Assembly: GCA_033722075.1 (NCBI GenBank)
Contig: JAWVZU010000064.1
Coordinates: 1 to 15,212 of the forward strand
From: JAWVZU01 sp033722075
Lineage (GTDB): Bacteria > Pseudomonadota > Gammaproteobacteria > Xanthomonadales > SZUA-38
Reading direction: 5' to 3'
Length of the DNA: 15,212 nt
A program made the position numbers and the translations under genes. The notes below the pieces were generated by a model. It ran no database searches. It was not told where the DNA came from and saw only the letters and a list, made by a program, of their open reading frames with translations. Positions 1 through 7,301 of the stretch are shown here, piece after piece (the stretch's first letter is position 1; every line of letters starts with the position of its first letter).

Positions 1-5
1 GCTAG

Positions 6-1382
6 ATGAAGATCATCATCCTCGGTGCCGGACAGGTCGGTTCGTCGGTCGCGAGCCGGCTGTCGCGGGAAGAAAACGACATCACCGTGGTGGACGTTGA
101 TCCAGGCAAGCTGCGCGAGTTGCAGGACAAGCTGGACATCCGTGGCGTGGTCGGCAACGCGTCTCATCCCCGGGTCCTCACCCGCGCCGGGGCCGAGGAC
201 GCGGACATGATCGTGGCGGTGACCAACAGCGACGAGATCAACATGATCGCCTGCCAGGTCGCCTACACGATCTTCCAGACCCCGACCAAGATCGCGCGGG
301 TGCGTGCCGGGGAATATCTCGACTATCCGGAGCTGTTCAGCGGTGAACATTGTCCGGTGGACGTGCTCATCAGCCCGGAGCGGCTGGTTACCGATTACGT
401 TCGTCACCTGATCGAGTATCCGGGTGCCCTCCAGGTACTGGATTTTGCCGATGGTCGCGCCCAGCTCGTGGCCGTGGAGATCGGGTCGAACGACGTGCTG
501 ACCGGCCTCCGCATCCGCGACCTCAGCAAGGTCCTCTCGTCCGGCAAGGAAATCCGCGTCGCCGGGATCTTCCGCCACGAGATGCCGATCATTCCCGACG
601 GGGACACCGCCATGACCGTGGGTGACACGGTGTTCTTCCTGGCCGCCCGCCAGGACATCCGGGGGGTGATGGAGGAACTGCGCGAACTGGAGTCGCCGGT
701 CCGGCGCGTGATCATCGCCGGTGGCGGCAACATCGGCCTGAACCTGGCCGCTGCACTCGAGGACCGCTACCACGTGAAGATCATCGAGCGCGGCAAGGAG
801 CGGGCAGAGCAGATTGCCGAGGAGCTGGAGAAGTCCATCGTCTTGCGCGGCGATTGCACCGACGAGGATCTGCTGCGCGAGGAGAACATCGATCAGACCG
901 ACGTCTACTGCGCCCTCACCGACGACGACGAGGCCAATGTCCTGTCCTCCATGCTGGCCAAGCGGCTGGGCGCGCGCAAGGTGCTGTCGCTGGTCAACCG
1001 GATGTCCTACGTGGACATGATCGAGGCCGGCACCATCGATATTGCGATCTCGCCGCAGCAGATCACGATCGGTGGCCTGCTCACTCACGTCCGGAAGGGT
1101 CACATGGTCCGGGTCCATTCGCTGCGCCGCGGGGCCGCCGAAGCCATCGAGGCGGTGGCTCACGGGGATGCGGGCTCATCGCGGGTGGTCGGTCGAACCA
1201 TCGAGGAAATCGAACTGCCGTCCGGGGCGACGATCGGCGGCATCATCCGTGGCGAAGATCTCATCATCGCCCACCATGACACCAAGGTGGAGTCCGAAGA
1301 TCATGTCGTCCTGTTCGTCGTGGACCGGCGCAGCATCGGCGAGATCGAACGGCTGTTCCAGGTCGGCGTGACCTTCATGTAA
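6..1382 (+). CDS. trkA: Trk system potassium uptake regulatory protein TrkA
   Basis: Cytoplasmic NAD(H)-binding regulator that sits on the TrkH channel and gates potassium uptake. The 458 aa equal the usual TrkA length. Two RCK units are visible. The first has a Rossmann GxGxxG at residues 7-12 (GAGQVG) with acidic D30/D32 closing the second strand. The second has GGGNIG at 239-244 with E261 in the same role. Each nucleotide-binding lobe is followed by a TrkA-C type lobe (about 140-220 and 365-458). The ATG at 6 is directly preceded by an in-frame TAG at 3-5, so the gene cannot begin earlier; that TAG may also end an upstream gene. The stop shares one base with the trkH start (TAATG), which indicates translational coupling. 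The ribosome-binding site lies outside the window. Family assignment is secure. Confidence 0.96.
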   Translation: MKIIILGAGQVGSSVASRLSREENDITVVDVDPGKLRELQDKLDIRGVVGNASHPRVLTRAGAEDADMIVAVTNSDEINMIACQVAYTIFQTPTKIARVRAGEYLDYPELFSGEHCPVDVLISPERLVTDYVRHLIEYPGALQVLDFADGRAQLVAVEIGSNDVLTGLRIRDLSKVLSSGKEIRVAGIFRHEMPIIPDGDTAMTVGDTVFFLAARQDIRGVMEELRELESPVRRVIIAGGGNIGLNLAAALEDRYHVKIIERGKERAEQIAEELEKSIVLRGDCTDEDLLREENIDQTDVYCALTDDDEANVLSSMLAKRLGARKVLSLVNRMSYVDMIEAGTIDIAISPQQITIGGLLTHVRKGHMVRVHSLRRGAAEAIEAVAHGDAGSSRVVGRTIEEIELPSGATIGGIIRGEDLIIAHHDTKVESEDHVVLFVVDRRSIGEIERLFQVGVTFM

Positions 1383-2833
1383 TGCGTATCCAGTCGATCC
1401 AGCGCATCGCCGGGATCCTCATCATGATCTCCAGCCTGACGATGCTGCCGCCGGCGCTCGTGGGACTGATCTATGCCGACGGCAGTACGGTCGCCTTCCT
1501 CGAGGGGTTCTCGGTGCTGCTGGTCCTCGGCGCCCTGGCCTGGTTCCCGGTCCGCAAGGTGCGCCGGGAGTTCCGCATCCGCGACGGCTTCCTGGTGGTG
1601 GTGACCTGCTGGACGGTCCTCGGCTTGACCGGCGCCGTGCCGCTGCTGCTGTCCCAGTATCCCTCGCTGTCGGTGACCGATGCGGTATTCGAGTCGGTAT
1701 CGGGACTCACCACCACCGGCGCCACGGTCCTGACCAACATCGACAGCCTGCCCAAGGGGGTCCTCTTCTACCGCCAGCAGCTGCAGTGGTTGGGCGGTAT
1801 GGGCATCGTGGTCCTGGCGGTTGCCGTCCTGCCGATGCTCCGGATCGGCGGCATGCAGCTCTACCGGGCCGAAACCCCGGGGCCCATGAAGGACAACAAG
1901 CTGACCCCGCGCATTGCCGAGACGGCCAAGGCGCTCTGGTATCTCTATCTGGGCTTTACCGTACTGTGCGCCCTGGCCTACTGGATGGCGGGCATGAGCC
2001 TGTTCGATGCAATCTGCCATGCCTTCTCCACCGTGGCGATCGGGGGATTCTCGACCCATGACCTGTCCATCGGCTATTTCGACTCGCCCGTCATCGAGAT
2101 GATCGCGGTGGTTTTCATGGCCGCCGCCGGGGTCAATTTCGCCCTCCACTTCCTCGCCTGGCGCCGGGCCTCCATGAGCCCTTACCTCGGCGACTACGAA
2201 CTGAAGTGGTACCTGGTGATCCTCGGCATCGGGATCATCTTCTGCGTTGCGGGCCTGCTGTTCTCGGGTACGCACCCGAGCTTCGGAGAGGCGCTGCGCT
2301 ACGGCCTATTCCAGGCCGTCTCGGTCGCAACCACCACCGGTTTCACGACCGATTCGTTCTACCTCTGGCCCGGTGCGCTGCCGCTCATCCTGCTGCTGCT
2401 TTCCTGTATCGGCGCCTGTGCCGGATCGACCGGAGGTGGCATCAAGGTCGTCCGCGGTGTGCTGCTCTATCGCCAGGGGGTTCGGGAGATCATGCGGCTG
2501 GTGCATCCGGCTGCGGTGGCGCCGGTGAAGATGGGCCGCAAGAAGATGCCCGAATCGGTGATCCAGTCGGTATGGGGCTTCTTCTCGCTCTATGTGGCCT
2601 GCCTGTGCGTGCTGTCGGTGCTGATGACCACCTTCGGTCTGGACCTGGAGACCGGTGTCTCGGCCGTGCTCGCCTGCCTCAACAACCTGGGCCCGGCACT
2701 GGGTGGCGCCGGCCCGCATTATGCCGACCTGGCGCCGCCGGCGAAGTGGTTCCTGGCCCTGGCCATGATCATGGGACGTCTGGAACTGTTCACCCTGCTG
2801 GTCCTGTTCACCCCGACGTTCTGGAAGGACTAG
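1382..2833 (+). CDS. trkH: Trk potassium transporter membrane subunit TrkH
   Basis: Inner-membrane potassium-translocating subunit, partner of TrkA. The 483 aa match TrkH. The four pore-loop repeats typical of the Trk/Ktr/HKT superfamily are all present, with filter glycines at G113 (TTTGA), G222 (AIGGF), G320 (TTTGF) and G437 (NNLGP). A GSTGGG stretch at 348-353 follows the third repeat, in the intramembrane-loop region that gates TrkH. The conserved basic residue near the end is R466 in GRLELFTLL. The remainder is mostly hydrophobic helices, as expected for M1-P-M2 repeats. The ATG overlaps the trkA stop by one base, and the next gene starts 8 bases after the TAG, so this is the middle gene of a three-gene operon. 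No lesion is seen. Confidence 0.96.
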   Translation: MRIQSIQRIAGILIMISSLTMLPPALVGLIYADGSTVAFLEGFSVLLVLGALAWFPVRKVRREFRIRDGFLVVVTCWTVLGLTGAVPLLLSQYPSLSVTDAVFESVSGLTTTGATVLTNIDSLPKGVLFYRQQLQWLGGMGIVVLAVAVLPMLRIGGMQLYRAETPGPMKDNKLTPRIAETAKALWYLYLGFTVLCALAYWMAGMSLFDAICHAFSTVAIGGFSTHDLSIGYFDSPVIEMIAVVFMAAAGVNFALHFLAWRRASMSPYLGDYELKWYLVILGIGIIFCVAGLLFSGTHPSFGEALRYGLFQAVSVATTTGFTTDSFYLWPGALPLILLLLSCIGACAGSTGGGIKVVRGVLLYRQGVREIMRLVHPAAVAPVKMGRKKMPESVIQSVWGFFSLYVACLCVLSVLMTTFGLDLETGVSAVLACLNNLGPALGGAGPHYADLAPPAKWFLALAMIMGRLELFTLLVLFTPTFWKD

Positions 2834-2841
2834 CGGAGCTG

Positions 2842-3159
2842 ATGGACAACGCGACCCTGGAACGCTTCGAGAAGCTCCTCGCCGGAGGGCAGGACAGTGC
2901 GCTGCTGCGATTTACTCTCGGCAAGGGATACCTCGAGTTGGGCCGGACCGATCAGGCGCTGGAACACCTGAATGCAGCGGTGGCGTTGCAGAGCGACTAC
3001 ACCGCCGCCTGGAAACTCCTCGGCAAGGCCAGGGAGGCGCAGGACGACGTGGCGAGTGCGGCGGAGGCTTACAAGCGCGGCATCGAGGCTGCGCAGGCCA
3101 ACGGCGACAAGCAGCTGGAGCGGGAGATGGGGGTGTTCCTGAAACGGCTGGACCGCTGA
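2842..3159 (+). CDS. Small tetratricopeptide-repeat (TPR) protein
   Basis: Small soluble protein of 105 aa that is all alpha-helical in appearance. At least two TPR-like helical hairpins can be read. One covers about residues 18-51 (LRFTLGKGYLELGRTDQALEH then LNAAVALQSDY) with the usual small residues at turns. The second covers about 52-85 (TAAWKLLGKAREAQDDVASA followed by AYKRGIEAA). A charged C-terminal helix ends in KRLDR. There is no signal peptide or membrane segment. The ATG at 2842 is chosen because the same frame upstream only runs through trkH. GGAAGGA at 2823-2829 and GGAG at 2835-2838 lie just upstream. It is evidently cotranscribed with trkAH, but its partner is unknown; TPRs usually mediate protein-protein contacts. 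A link to potassium uptake is inference from position only. Confidence 0.85.
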   Translation: MDNATLERFEKLLAGGQDSALLRFTLGKGYLELGRTDQALEHLNAAVALQSDYTAAWKLLGKAREAQDDVASAAEAYKRGIEAAQANGDKQLEREMGVFLKRLDR

Positions 3160-3170
3160 TTGTTCAGCGG
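3153..3170. terminator. Palindromic hairpin spanning both convergent stop codons
   Basis: CCGCTGA (3153-3159), loop TTGT (3160-3163), TCAGCGG (3164-3170) make a perfect 7-bp stem with a 4-base loop. The TGA of the TPR gene on the plus strand and the TGA of the DUF3426 gene on the minus strand are both inside the stem. It is the only obvious structure between the two converging operons and can form in either transcript. No T-tract follows on either strand, so a classical intrinsic terminator is not supported. It could instead be a 3' end stabiliser or be helped by Rho or by collision of polymerases. Confidence 0.5.
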
Positions 3171-3982
3171 AAGGTGAACTCGAAGGCCACCGCGTCCTCT
3201 CCGGGGTCAACCACCTCGAACACCAGCGGCAGCAAGGTCCCGGGCGCCATCCCTTCGCTCGGGTCGCGGCCCTCCTCGAGATAGGCCTCCGGAGGGAAGA
3301 TCCGCGCCGCGATCGGCTGCCCGTCGAGATTCGCGAGTTCGATTTCGACCCGGGGATAGGGCTGAACGAATGTCGCCTCGTTGCGCAGCGTCGCATTGAT
3401 CATCAGCGCCCCTTCGACGCTCGGGTGAGGCCGGATGTTGCGGCTCACCAGGCGAATACGGGACAGGTCACGCCGTGGCGGCAGCTGGCAGCCGATTTGA
3501 GCGCAGGCCCGGTCAAGCCAGGGCCGGACCTGGGGGTGAGACAACCAGGCGTCCCGTTCGAACCAGGCGATCTGGCCAACCAGCGTCACGGTCAGGACGA
3601 GCGTGGCCAGAATCCACGGTGTCGCGCTGCGGCCCCGTTCCAGTTCGGGCTCGACGTCCGAATAGGTGGGCGGCGCGATCAGCTCGGGCGCTTCCGATTC
3701 CTCCCCCAGATCGTCGAGCAGCGTGTCCGGGTCAACGGGGCTGAAGAACAGCTCCGGGTCCACCAGCCCCTCTTCGTCCTCGTCGGGGTCACGCAGGGTC
3801 GGCGGGCGATCGGAATAGAAGACGCCGGCAATCCGCTCATCCGCCGGGTAATCTTCACTGAGTGCATCGAGGGCATTGAACACGGCTCCGCAGCAGCCAC
3901 AGCGCACTTTTCCGTGGGACGTGCAAAGCGTTTCGACGTCGATCGGAAACAGGGTCACGCACTGGGGGCACTGGGTATACAT
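3164..3982 (-). CDS. Zinc-ribbon and DUF3426 domain membrane protein
   Basis: A 272-aa protein of unknown function with a recognisable layout. At the N-terminus is an MJ0042-type zinc ribbon with CPQC at 5-8 and a second CxxC at 28-31 (CGCC, so C30 is an extra cysteine; C20 is also extra). An acidic linker follows to about residue 125, then one transmembrane helix (TPWILATLVLTVTLVGQIAWF, about 132-151). The C-terminal domain is DUF3426-like, with the family feel of R-N-I-x-x-H-P and a beta-rich segment about VEIELANLDG. I place the start at the ATG at 3982, whose first base overlaps the prmA stop (TGATG), because the zinc ribbon then starts at residue 5 as in relatives. Starting further upstream would add 12 residues inside prmA. 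It is commonly found next to prmA. The predicted topology places the ribbon in the cytoplasm and the DUF in the periplasm (inference). Confidence 0.85.
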   Translation of the reverse strand: MYTQCPQCVTLFPIDVETLCTSHGKVRCGCCGAVFNALDALSEDYPADERIAGVFYSDRPPTLRDPDEDEEGLVDPELFFSPVDPDTLLDDLGEESEAPELIAPPTYSDVEPELERGRSATPWILATLVLTVTLVGQIAWFERDAWLSHPQVRPWLDRACAQIGCQLPPRRDLSRIRLVSRNIRPHPSVEGALMINATLRNEATFVQPYPRVEIELANLDGQPIAARIFPPEAYLEEGRDPSEGMAPGTLLPLVFEVVDPGEDAVAFEFTFR

Positions 3983-4866
3983 CAGTCGCCGCGCCGCCGT
4001 GCCGTCACCAGCGCCCATTCTCCCGACCGCCGCGACGCCAGCTGTTCGAAATCGTGACGGTAGGCGTCTTCGACCAAGCCGATCTGGCGGTCAAGAATGC
4101 CGGCCAGCGCGAGCGCCCCGCCTGGTGCGGCGAGGCTTCCGACGAGCGGCGCGAGTTCGACCAGCGTGCCGGCCAGGATATTGGCGACGATGACATCGAA
4201 TCCGCCCGGTGCGAGCTCGGCCACCGGTGCCACCCGAACCCGTCCCTGCTGGTCGTTGGCTTCGATGTTGAGTCGCGTCGCCTGCTCCGCCTGGGGATCG
4301 ATGTCGACCGCAAGGACCTCTTCGGCCCCGAGCACTCCGGCGGCGACGGCCAGAATGCCGGACCCACAACCCAGGTCCAGGACCCGGCGACCGGTGAGAT
4401 CGAGGCTGTCCAGGAACTCCAGACACATGGCGGTGGACGGATGGGTTCCGGTGCCGAAGGCCAGACCGGGATCCAGGACCACCACGGCTGCGGCCTCCGG
4501 CGGCGCTTCACAGCTACTGGGGACGACCCAGAGCCGCTCCCCGAAGCACATCGGTTTCGCCTCGGCCATCCATGCCCGTTCCCAGTCCTGCGCCTCGATC
4601 TTGCGGTGGTCTACCCGTCCGGGGAAGTTGCTGGCGCGGATGCCTGCCACCAGCGGCCCCGGGTCGGTACCCGGCGGGAAGTAGCCGGTGACCCGGAGGT
4701 CGGGCCACAACGGGTGCTCGCCAGGCGCCGGCTCCAGTACCGGCTGGTCCCCCGCATCCGCCAGGGTGACGGCCAGCGCACCCAGGTCCTCGAGAATGGC
4801 CTCCGCCTCAGCGCCGCCGTCCCGGTCGGTCCACAGCGAGATTTCGACGCCCGGGTCTGCGCTCAC
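3982..4866 (-). CDS. prmA: Ribosomal protein L11 methyltransferase PrmA
   Basis: SAM-dependent methyltransferase that trimethylates ribosomal protein L11 in the cytoplasm. The 294 aa match the family. An N-terminal L11-recognition domain (about 1-95) is followed by the class I methyltransferase fold. The PrmA hallmark DPGLAFGTGTHPST is at 132-145, the SAM motif LDLGCGSG at 163-170, acidic D188/D190 after strand 2, and ANIL at 228-231 in the position of the catalytic N-I/P-L type motif. Translation starts at GTG (4866-4864), only 3 bases after the accC stop, and ends overlapping the next gene by one base. It is therefore an internal gene of the aroQ-accB-accC-prmA-DUF3426 operon. Nothing is truncated. 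Confidence 0.95.
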   Translation of the reverse strand: MSADPGVEISLWTDRDGGAEAEAILEDLGALAVTLADAGDQPVLEPAPGEHPLWPDLRVTGYFPPGTDPGPLVAGIRASNFPGRVDHRKIEAQDWERAWMAEAKPMCFGERLWVVPSSCEAPPEAAAVVVLDPGLAFGTGTHPSTAMCLEFLDSLDLTGRRVLDLGCGSGILAVAAGVLGAEEVLAVDIDPQAEQATRLNIEANDQQGRVRVAPVAELAPGGFDVIVANILAGTLVELAPLVGSLAAPGGALALAGILDRQIGLVEDAYRHDFEQLASRRSGEWALVTARRRGD

Positions 4867-4869
4867 GGA

Positions 4870-6222
4870 TCACTTGTTCCGGGTTTCGGCGAGCCGCTTT
4901 TCCAGATAGTGGATATCGGTACCACCCGTCTGAAAGCCCTTGTCGCTGAGGATCCGTTGCAGCAGGGGGATGTTGGTCTTGATCCCGACGATCAGCGTTT
5001 CGGCCAGGGCCACCTGCATGCGGGCAATGGCCGTTTCGCGGTCCTGCCCGTAAGCGATGATCTTGCCGATCATGGAGTCGTAATTGGGCGGGATCGTGTA
5101 GCCATCGTAGAGATGGCTGTCGACGCGGATGCCCGGGCCGCCGGGCGGATGGAACGAGATGACGGTTCCCGGTGACGGCATGAAGCTGACCGGGTCCTCG
5201 GCGTTGATCCGACACTCGATCGCGTGCCCCCGCCAGGTGACCTTCTCCTGGGCCAGTGGCAGCCCCTCGCCCTGCGCGATGAGAATCTGCTGACGGACCA
5301 GGTCGATGCCGGTGATGCGTTCCGTGACCGGGTGCTCAACCTGGATCCGGGTGTTCATCTCGATGAAATAGAACTTACCGTCTTCGAACAGGAACTCGAA
5401 GGTGCCGGCGCCGCGGTAGCTCATCCGCTGGCAGGCCTCGACGCAGGCGGCGCCGATCTCCATCCGCTGGGCTGCGGTGATACCCGGGGCGAGGGCTTCC
5501 TCCACGACCTTTTGATGCCGCCGCTGCATGGAGCAGTCACGCTCACCCAGGTGGATGGCGTTGCCCTCCCCGTCGGCCAGAACCTGGATTTCCACATGGC
5601 GCGGATGCTCCAGGAATTTCTCCATGTAGACCTGATCGTTGCCGAAGGCGGCCTTGGCCTCATTGCGGGTCATGCCGATCGCGTTGTGCAGGGCGCCCTC
5701 GGTATGCACCACGCGCATGCCCCGTCCGCCGCCACCGCCGGAGGCCTTGATGATCACCGGGTAGCCGATTTCCCGGGCGAGGCGCGCATTCTCCTCCCGG
5801 TCGTCACCCAGGGCGCCGTCCGATCCGGGCACACACGGCACGCCGGCCAGCTTCATGGCCTTGATTGCCTCGACCTTGTCGCCCATCAGTCGGATCGTAT
5901 CCGGTCTCGGGCCGATGAAGATGAACCCGCTCTTCTCGGCACGCTCGGCAAAATCGGCGTTTTCCGCCAGGAATCCGTACCCTGGATGAATCGCCGACGC
6001 GTCGGTGACCTCCGCGGCGGCGATGATGGCCGGAATGTTGAGATAACTTTCGTTCGCCGGCGGGGGGCCGATGCACACCGACTCGTCGGCCATGCCGACG
6101 TGCTTCAGGTTGCGGTCCACGGTGGAGTGGATGGCTACCGTCTTGATCCCCAGCGCGTGGCAGGCGCGCAGGATCCGGAGTGCAATCTCGCCGCGATTCG
6201 CGATGAGAATCTTGTCAATCAT
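4870..6222 (-). CDS. accC: Acetyl-CoA carboxylase, biotin carboxylase subunit AccC
   Basis: ATP-grasp enzyme that carboxylates the biotin on AccB using bicarbonate and ATP, the first half-reaction of acetyl-CoA carboxylase in fatty-acid synthesis. The 450 aa compare with 449 in E. coli, and the known catalytic positions fall at identical numbers: K116, K159, H209, E276, E288, N290 and R292 (EMNTR 288-292). The glycine-rich ATP lid SGGGGGRGMR is at 161-170. The start is ATG at 6222, 9 bases after the accB stop, with no strong Shine-Dalgarno, which is consistent with coupling to accB. prmA follows after 3 bases. The C-terminus YLEKRLAE is typical of the biotin carboxylase C-terminal domain. Confidence 0.97.
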   Translation of the reverse strand: MIDKILIANRGEIALRILRACHALGIKTVAIHSTVDRNLKHVGMADESVCIGPPPANESYLNIPAIIAAAEVTDASAIHPGYGFLAENADFAERAEKSGFIFIGPRPDTIRLMGDKVEAIKAMKLAGVPCVPGSDGALGDDREENARLAREIGYPVIIKASGGGGGRGMRVVHTEGALHNAIGMTRNEAKAAFGNDQVYMEKFLEHPRHVEIQVLADGEGNAIHLGERDCSMQRRHQKVVEEALAPGITAAQRMEIGAACVEACQRMSYRGAGTFEFLFEDGKFYFIEMNTRIQVEHPVTERITGIDLVRQQILIAQGEGLPLAQEKVTWRGHAIECRINAEDPVSFMPSPGTVISFHPPGGPGIRVDSHLYDGYTIPPNYDSMIGKIIAYGQDRETAIARMQVALAETLIVGIKTNIPLLQRILSDKGFQTGGTDIHYLEKRLAETRNK

Positions 6223-6231
6223 CGTTGCGGC

Positions 6232-6702
6232 TCAGCGGACGATGAACAGGGGCTGGTCGAACTCCACGGGCTGGGCATTATCGACCAGCACCGCGACCAC
6301 CTTGCCGTTGATGTCCGACTCGATCTGGTTGAACATCTTCATCGCTTCGATGATGCACACCGTGTCCCCGGCCTTGATGTTCTGGCCGACGCTGACGAAT
6401 GGCTCCGAGTCCGGATTGGGTGCCGCGTAGTAGGTCCCCACCATGGGTGAGCGAATGACGTGGCCCTCGGCCAGCTCCGGTTCGGTTTCTTCGCCGTCGC
6501 TTTCCCGCTCTTCCTTCTGGGCCGGCGCGCCCGTGGGCGGCGGAGCGTAGCCCTGGGGCGGCGGATAGCCGGCAAACATCGTGGGTTCGCCGGCGCCGTG
6601 TCGACTCAGCCGGATCGATTCATCGTTCTCGTGGATTTCCAGTTCCGACAGATTGGATTCTTCAAGGATTTCCACGAGCTTCTTGATCTTTCTAAGGTCC
6701 AT
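6232..6702 (-). CDS. accB: Acetyl-CoA carboxylase biotin carboxyl carrier protein AccB
   Basis: Biotin carrier subunit of acetyl-CoA carboxylase. The 156 aa equal E. coli length, and the biotinyl lysine is K122 within EAMKM (119-123), the same number as in E. coli. The N-terminal helix (MDLRKIKKLVEILEESNL) and the biotinyl domain (about 80-156) are conventional. The linker (about 37-80) is unusual: a proline/glycine/tyrosine-rich half (PPPQGYAPPPTG) followed by a strongly acidic half at about 63-79. I place the start at the ATG at 6702, not further upstream, because MDLRKIK is the conserved family start and GAGGGG lies 4 bases before it. That ribosome-binding site overlaps the aroQ stop (TGAGGGG), so translation is coupled to aroQ. 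Confidence 0.96.
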   Translation of the reverse strand: MDLRKIKKLVEILEESNLSELEIHENDESIRLSRHGAGEPTMFAGYPPPQGYAPPPTGAPAQKEERESDGEETEPELAEGHVIRSPMVGTYYAAPNPDSEPFVSVGQNIKAGDTVCIIEAMKMFNQIESDINGKVVAVLVDNAQPVEFDQPLFIVR

Positions 6703-6711
6703 GTTCCCCTC
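6703..6711 (-). promoter_or_regulatory. accB ribosome-binding site overlapping the aroQ stop
   Basis: On the minus strand the sequence reads TGAGGGGAAC then ATG. The GAGGGG Shine-Dalgarno uses the last two bases of the aroQ TGA stop. It fixes the accB start at 6702 and suggests that ribosomes finishing aroQ re-initiate on accB. Confidence 0.7.
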
Positions 6712-7174
6712 AACCTTCTTTCTTGGAGCCCGTTCGTCGGGCCAGCTCGATTGCCGCCTCCAGCGCCAGGCGGTAACCGATGGCACCGAGACCGGTAATG
6801 GTCCCGGCGGCGACATCGGCCAGCAGACTGGTCCGACGGAATGCCTCGCGGGCGTGTATGTTGCTCAGATGTACCTCGACGAAGGGCAGACCCGCGCCGA
6901 CGAGTGCGTCCCGCAGGATCACCGATGTATGGGTCAGCCCGCCGGGATTGATCACGATCGCCTGGAAACCGTTTCCGGGCGCAGCGTGGATCCGCTCGAT
7001 CAGCTCGGCCTCGGCGTTGCTCTGCAGGTGCTCCAGGCGGGCGCCGTGCTGCTCGGCGGTCTCCCTCAATCCCTGCACGATCTCATCCAGCGTCGTCGAG
7101 CCATAGTGCTCCGGCTCGCGCTGCCCGAGCAGGTTCAGATTCGGCCCATTGAGGACGAGAATTTGCGCCGCCAC
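6710..7174 (-). CDS. aroQ: 3-dehydroquinate dehydratase, type II
   Basis: Small type II dehydroquinase that dehydrates 3-dehydroquinate to 3-dehydroshikimate in the shikimate pathway. With the start at GTG 7174 the protein is 154 aa, and motifs line up with the family. NGPNLNLLG is at 9-17, R19 and catalytic Y24 fall in REPEHYG, NPGGLTHTS at 76-84 contains catalytic H82, and VHLSN is at 101-105. R113 is the probable substrate arginine. I prefer 7174 over the alternative GTG at 7195: the shorter form begins AAQILVLNGPN as relatives do, has a GGGGG run upstream, and the predicted promoter would begin transcription almost at 7195. It is the first gene of the aroQ-accB-accC-prmA cluster. Residues GL in NPGGL vary from the more usual AY/AF, which is tolerated. 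Confidence 0.94.
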   Translation of the reverse strand: MAAQILVLNGPNLNLLGQREPEHYGSTTLDEIVQGLRETAEQHGARLEHLQSNAEAELIERIHAAPGNGFQAIVINPGGLTHTSVILRDALVGAGLPFVEVHLSNIHAREAFRRTSLLADVAAGTITGLGAIGYRLALEAAIELARRTGSKKEG

Positions 7175-7203
7175 CTTGTGGCCCCCGTGAGACACAGGCG
7201 GCT

Positions 7204-7232
7204 AGTGTGCCCAAGGCGAATGTGGTTGTCTA
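7204..7232 (-). promoter_or_regulatory. Predicted sigma-70 promoter of the aroQ-accBC operon
   Basis: On the minus strand a -35 box TAGACA (7232-7227, 5 of 6 matches to TTGACA) is followed by a 17-base spacer and a -10 box CACACT (7209-7204), which keeps the key A2, A4 and T6. Transcription would start near 7197, leaving a leader of about 20 bases before the GTG at 7174. It lies in the only gap (7175-7301) between the dsbD/TlpA pair and aroQ. This is a prediction by eye. Confidence 0.5.
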
Positions 7233-7301
7233 GGCTGTTTTCGGCCAATAAGCCGCAAGATCGGCGAATTTCGCGTACGTAGCCCGGTTTTTGTCCGGTG
7301 C

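Noticed and set aside
1301..2275. 324-codon minus-strand open frame across trkA/trkH
   Set aside because: Composition is typical of an antisense shadow, and trkA and trkH are intact there.
2206..3159. Possible longer protein fused to the TPR domain
   Set aside because: The frame is open upstream through trkH by chance. Its N-terminal part is arginine/proline-rich shadow sequence, while the TPR part has its own ATG and Shine-Dalgarno at 2842.
3983..4018. 12-codon extension of the DUF3426 protein
   Set aside because: Lies inside prmA. The ATG at 3982 in TGATG gives the normal ribbon start.
5224..6450. 408-codon open frame antisense to accC and accB
   Set aside because: Crosses two well-supported genes and the gap between them. 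It is a coding shadow.
6703..6816. 38-codon N-terminal extension of accB
   Set aside because: Overlaps the aroQ end, while MDLRKIK at 6702 is the family start with GAGGGG just upstream.
7233..7301. Intrinsic terminator for the TlpA-like gene
   Set aside because: Only weak stems (CCGG/CCGG around ACAAAAA, and CGGC/GCCG) without a following T-run on the transcribed strand.
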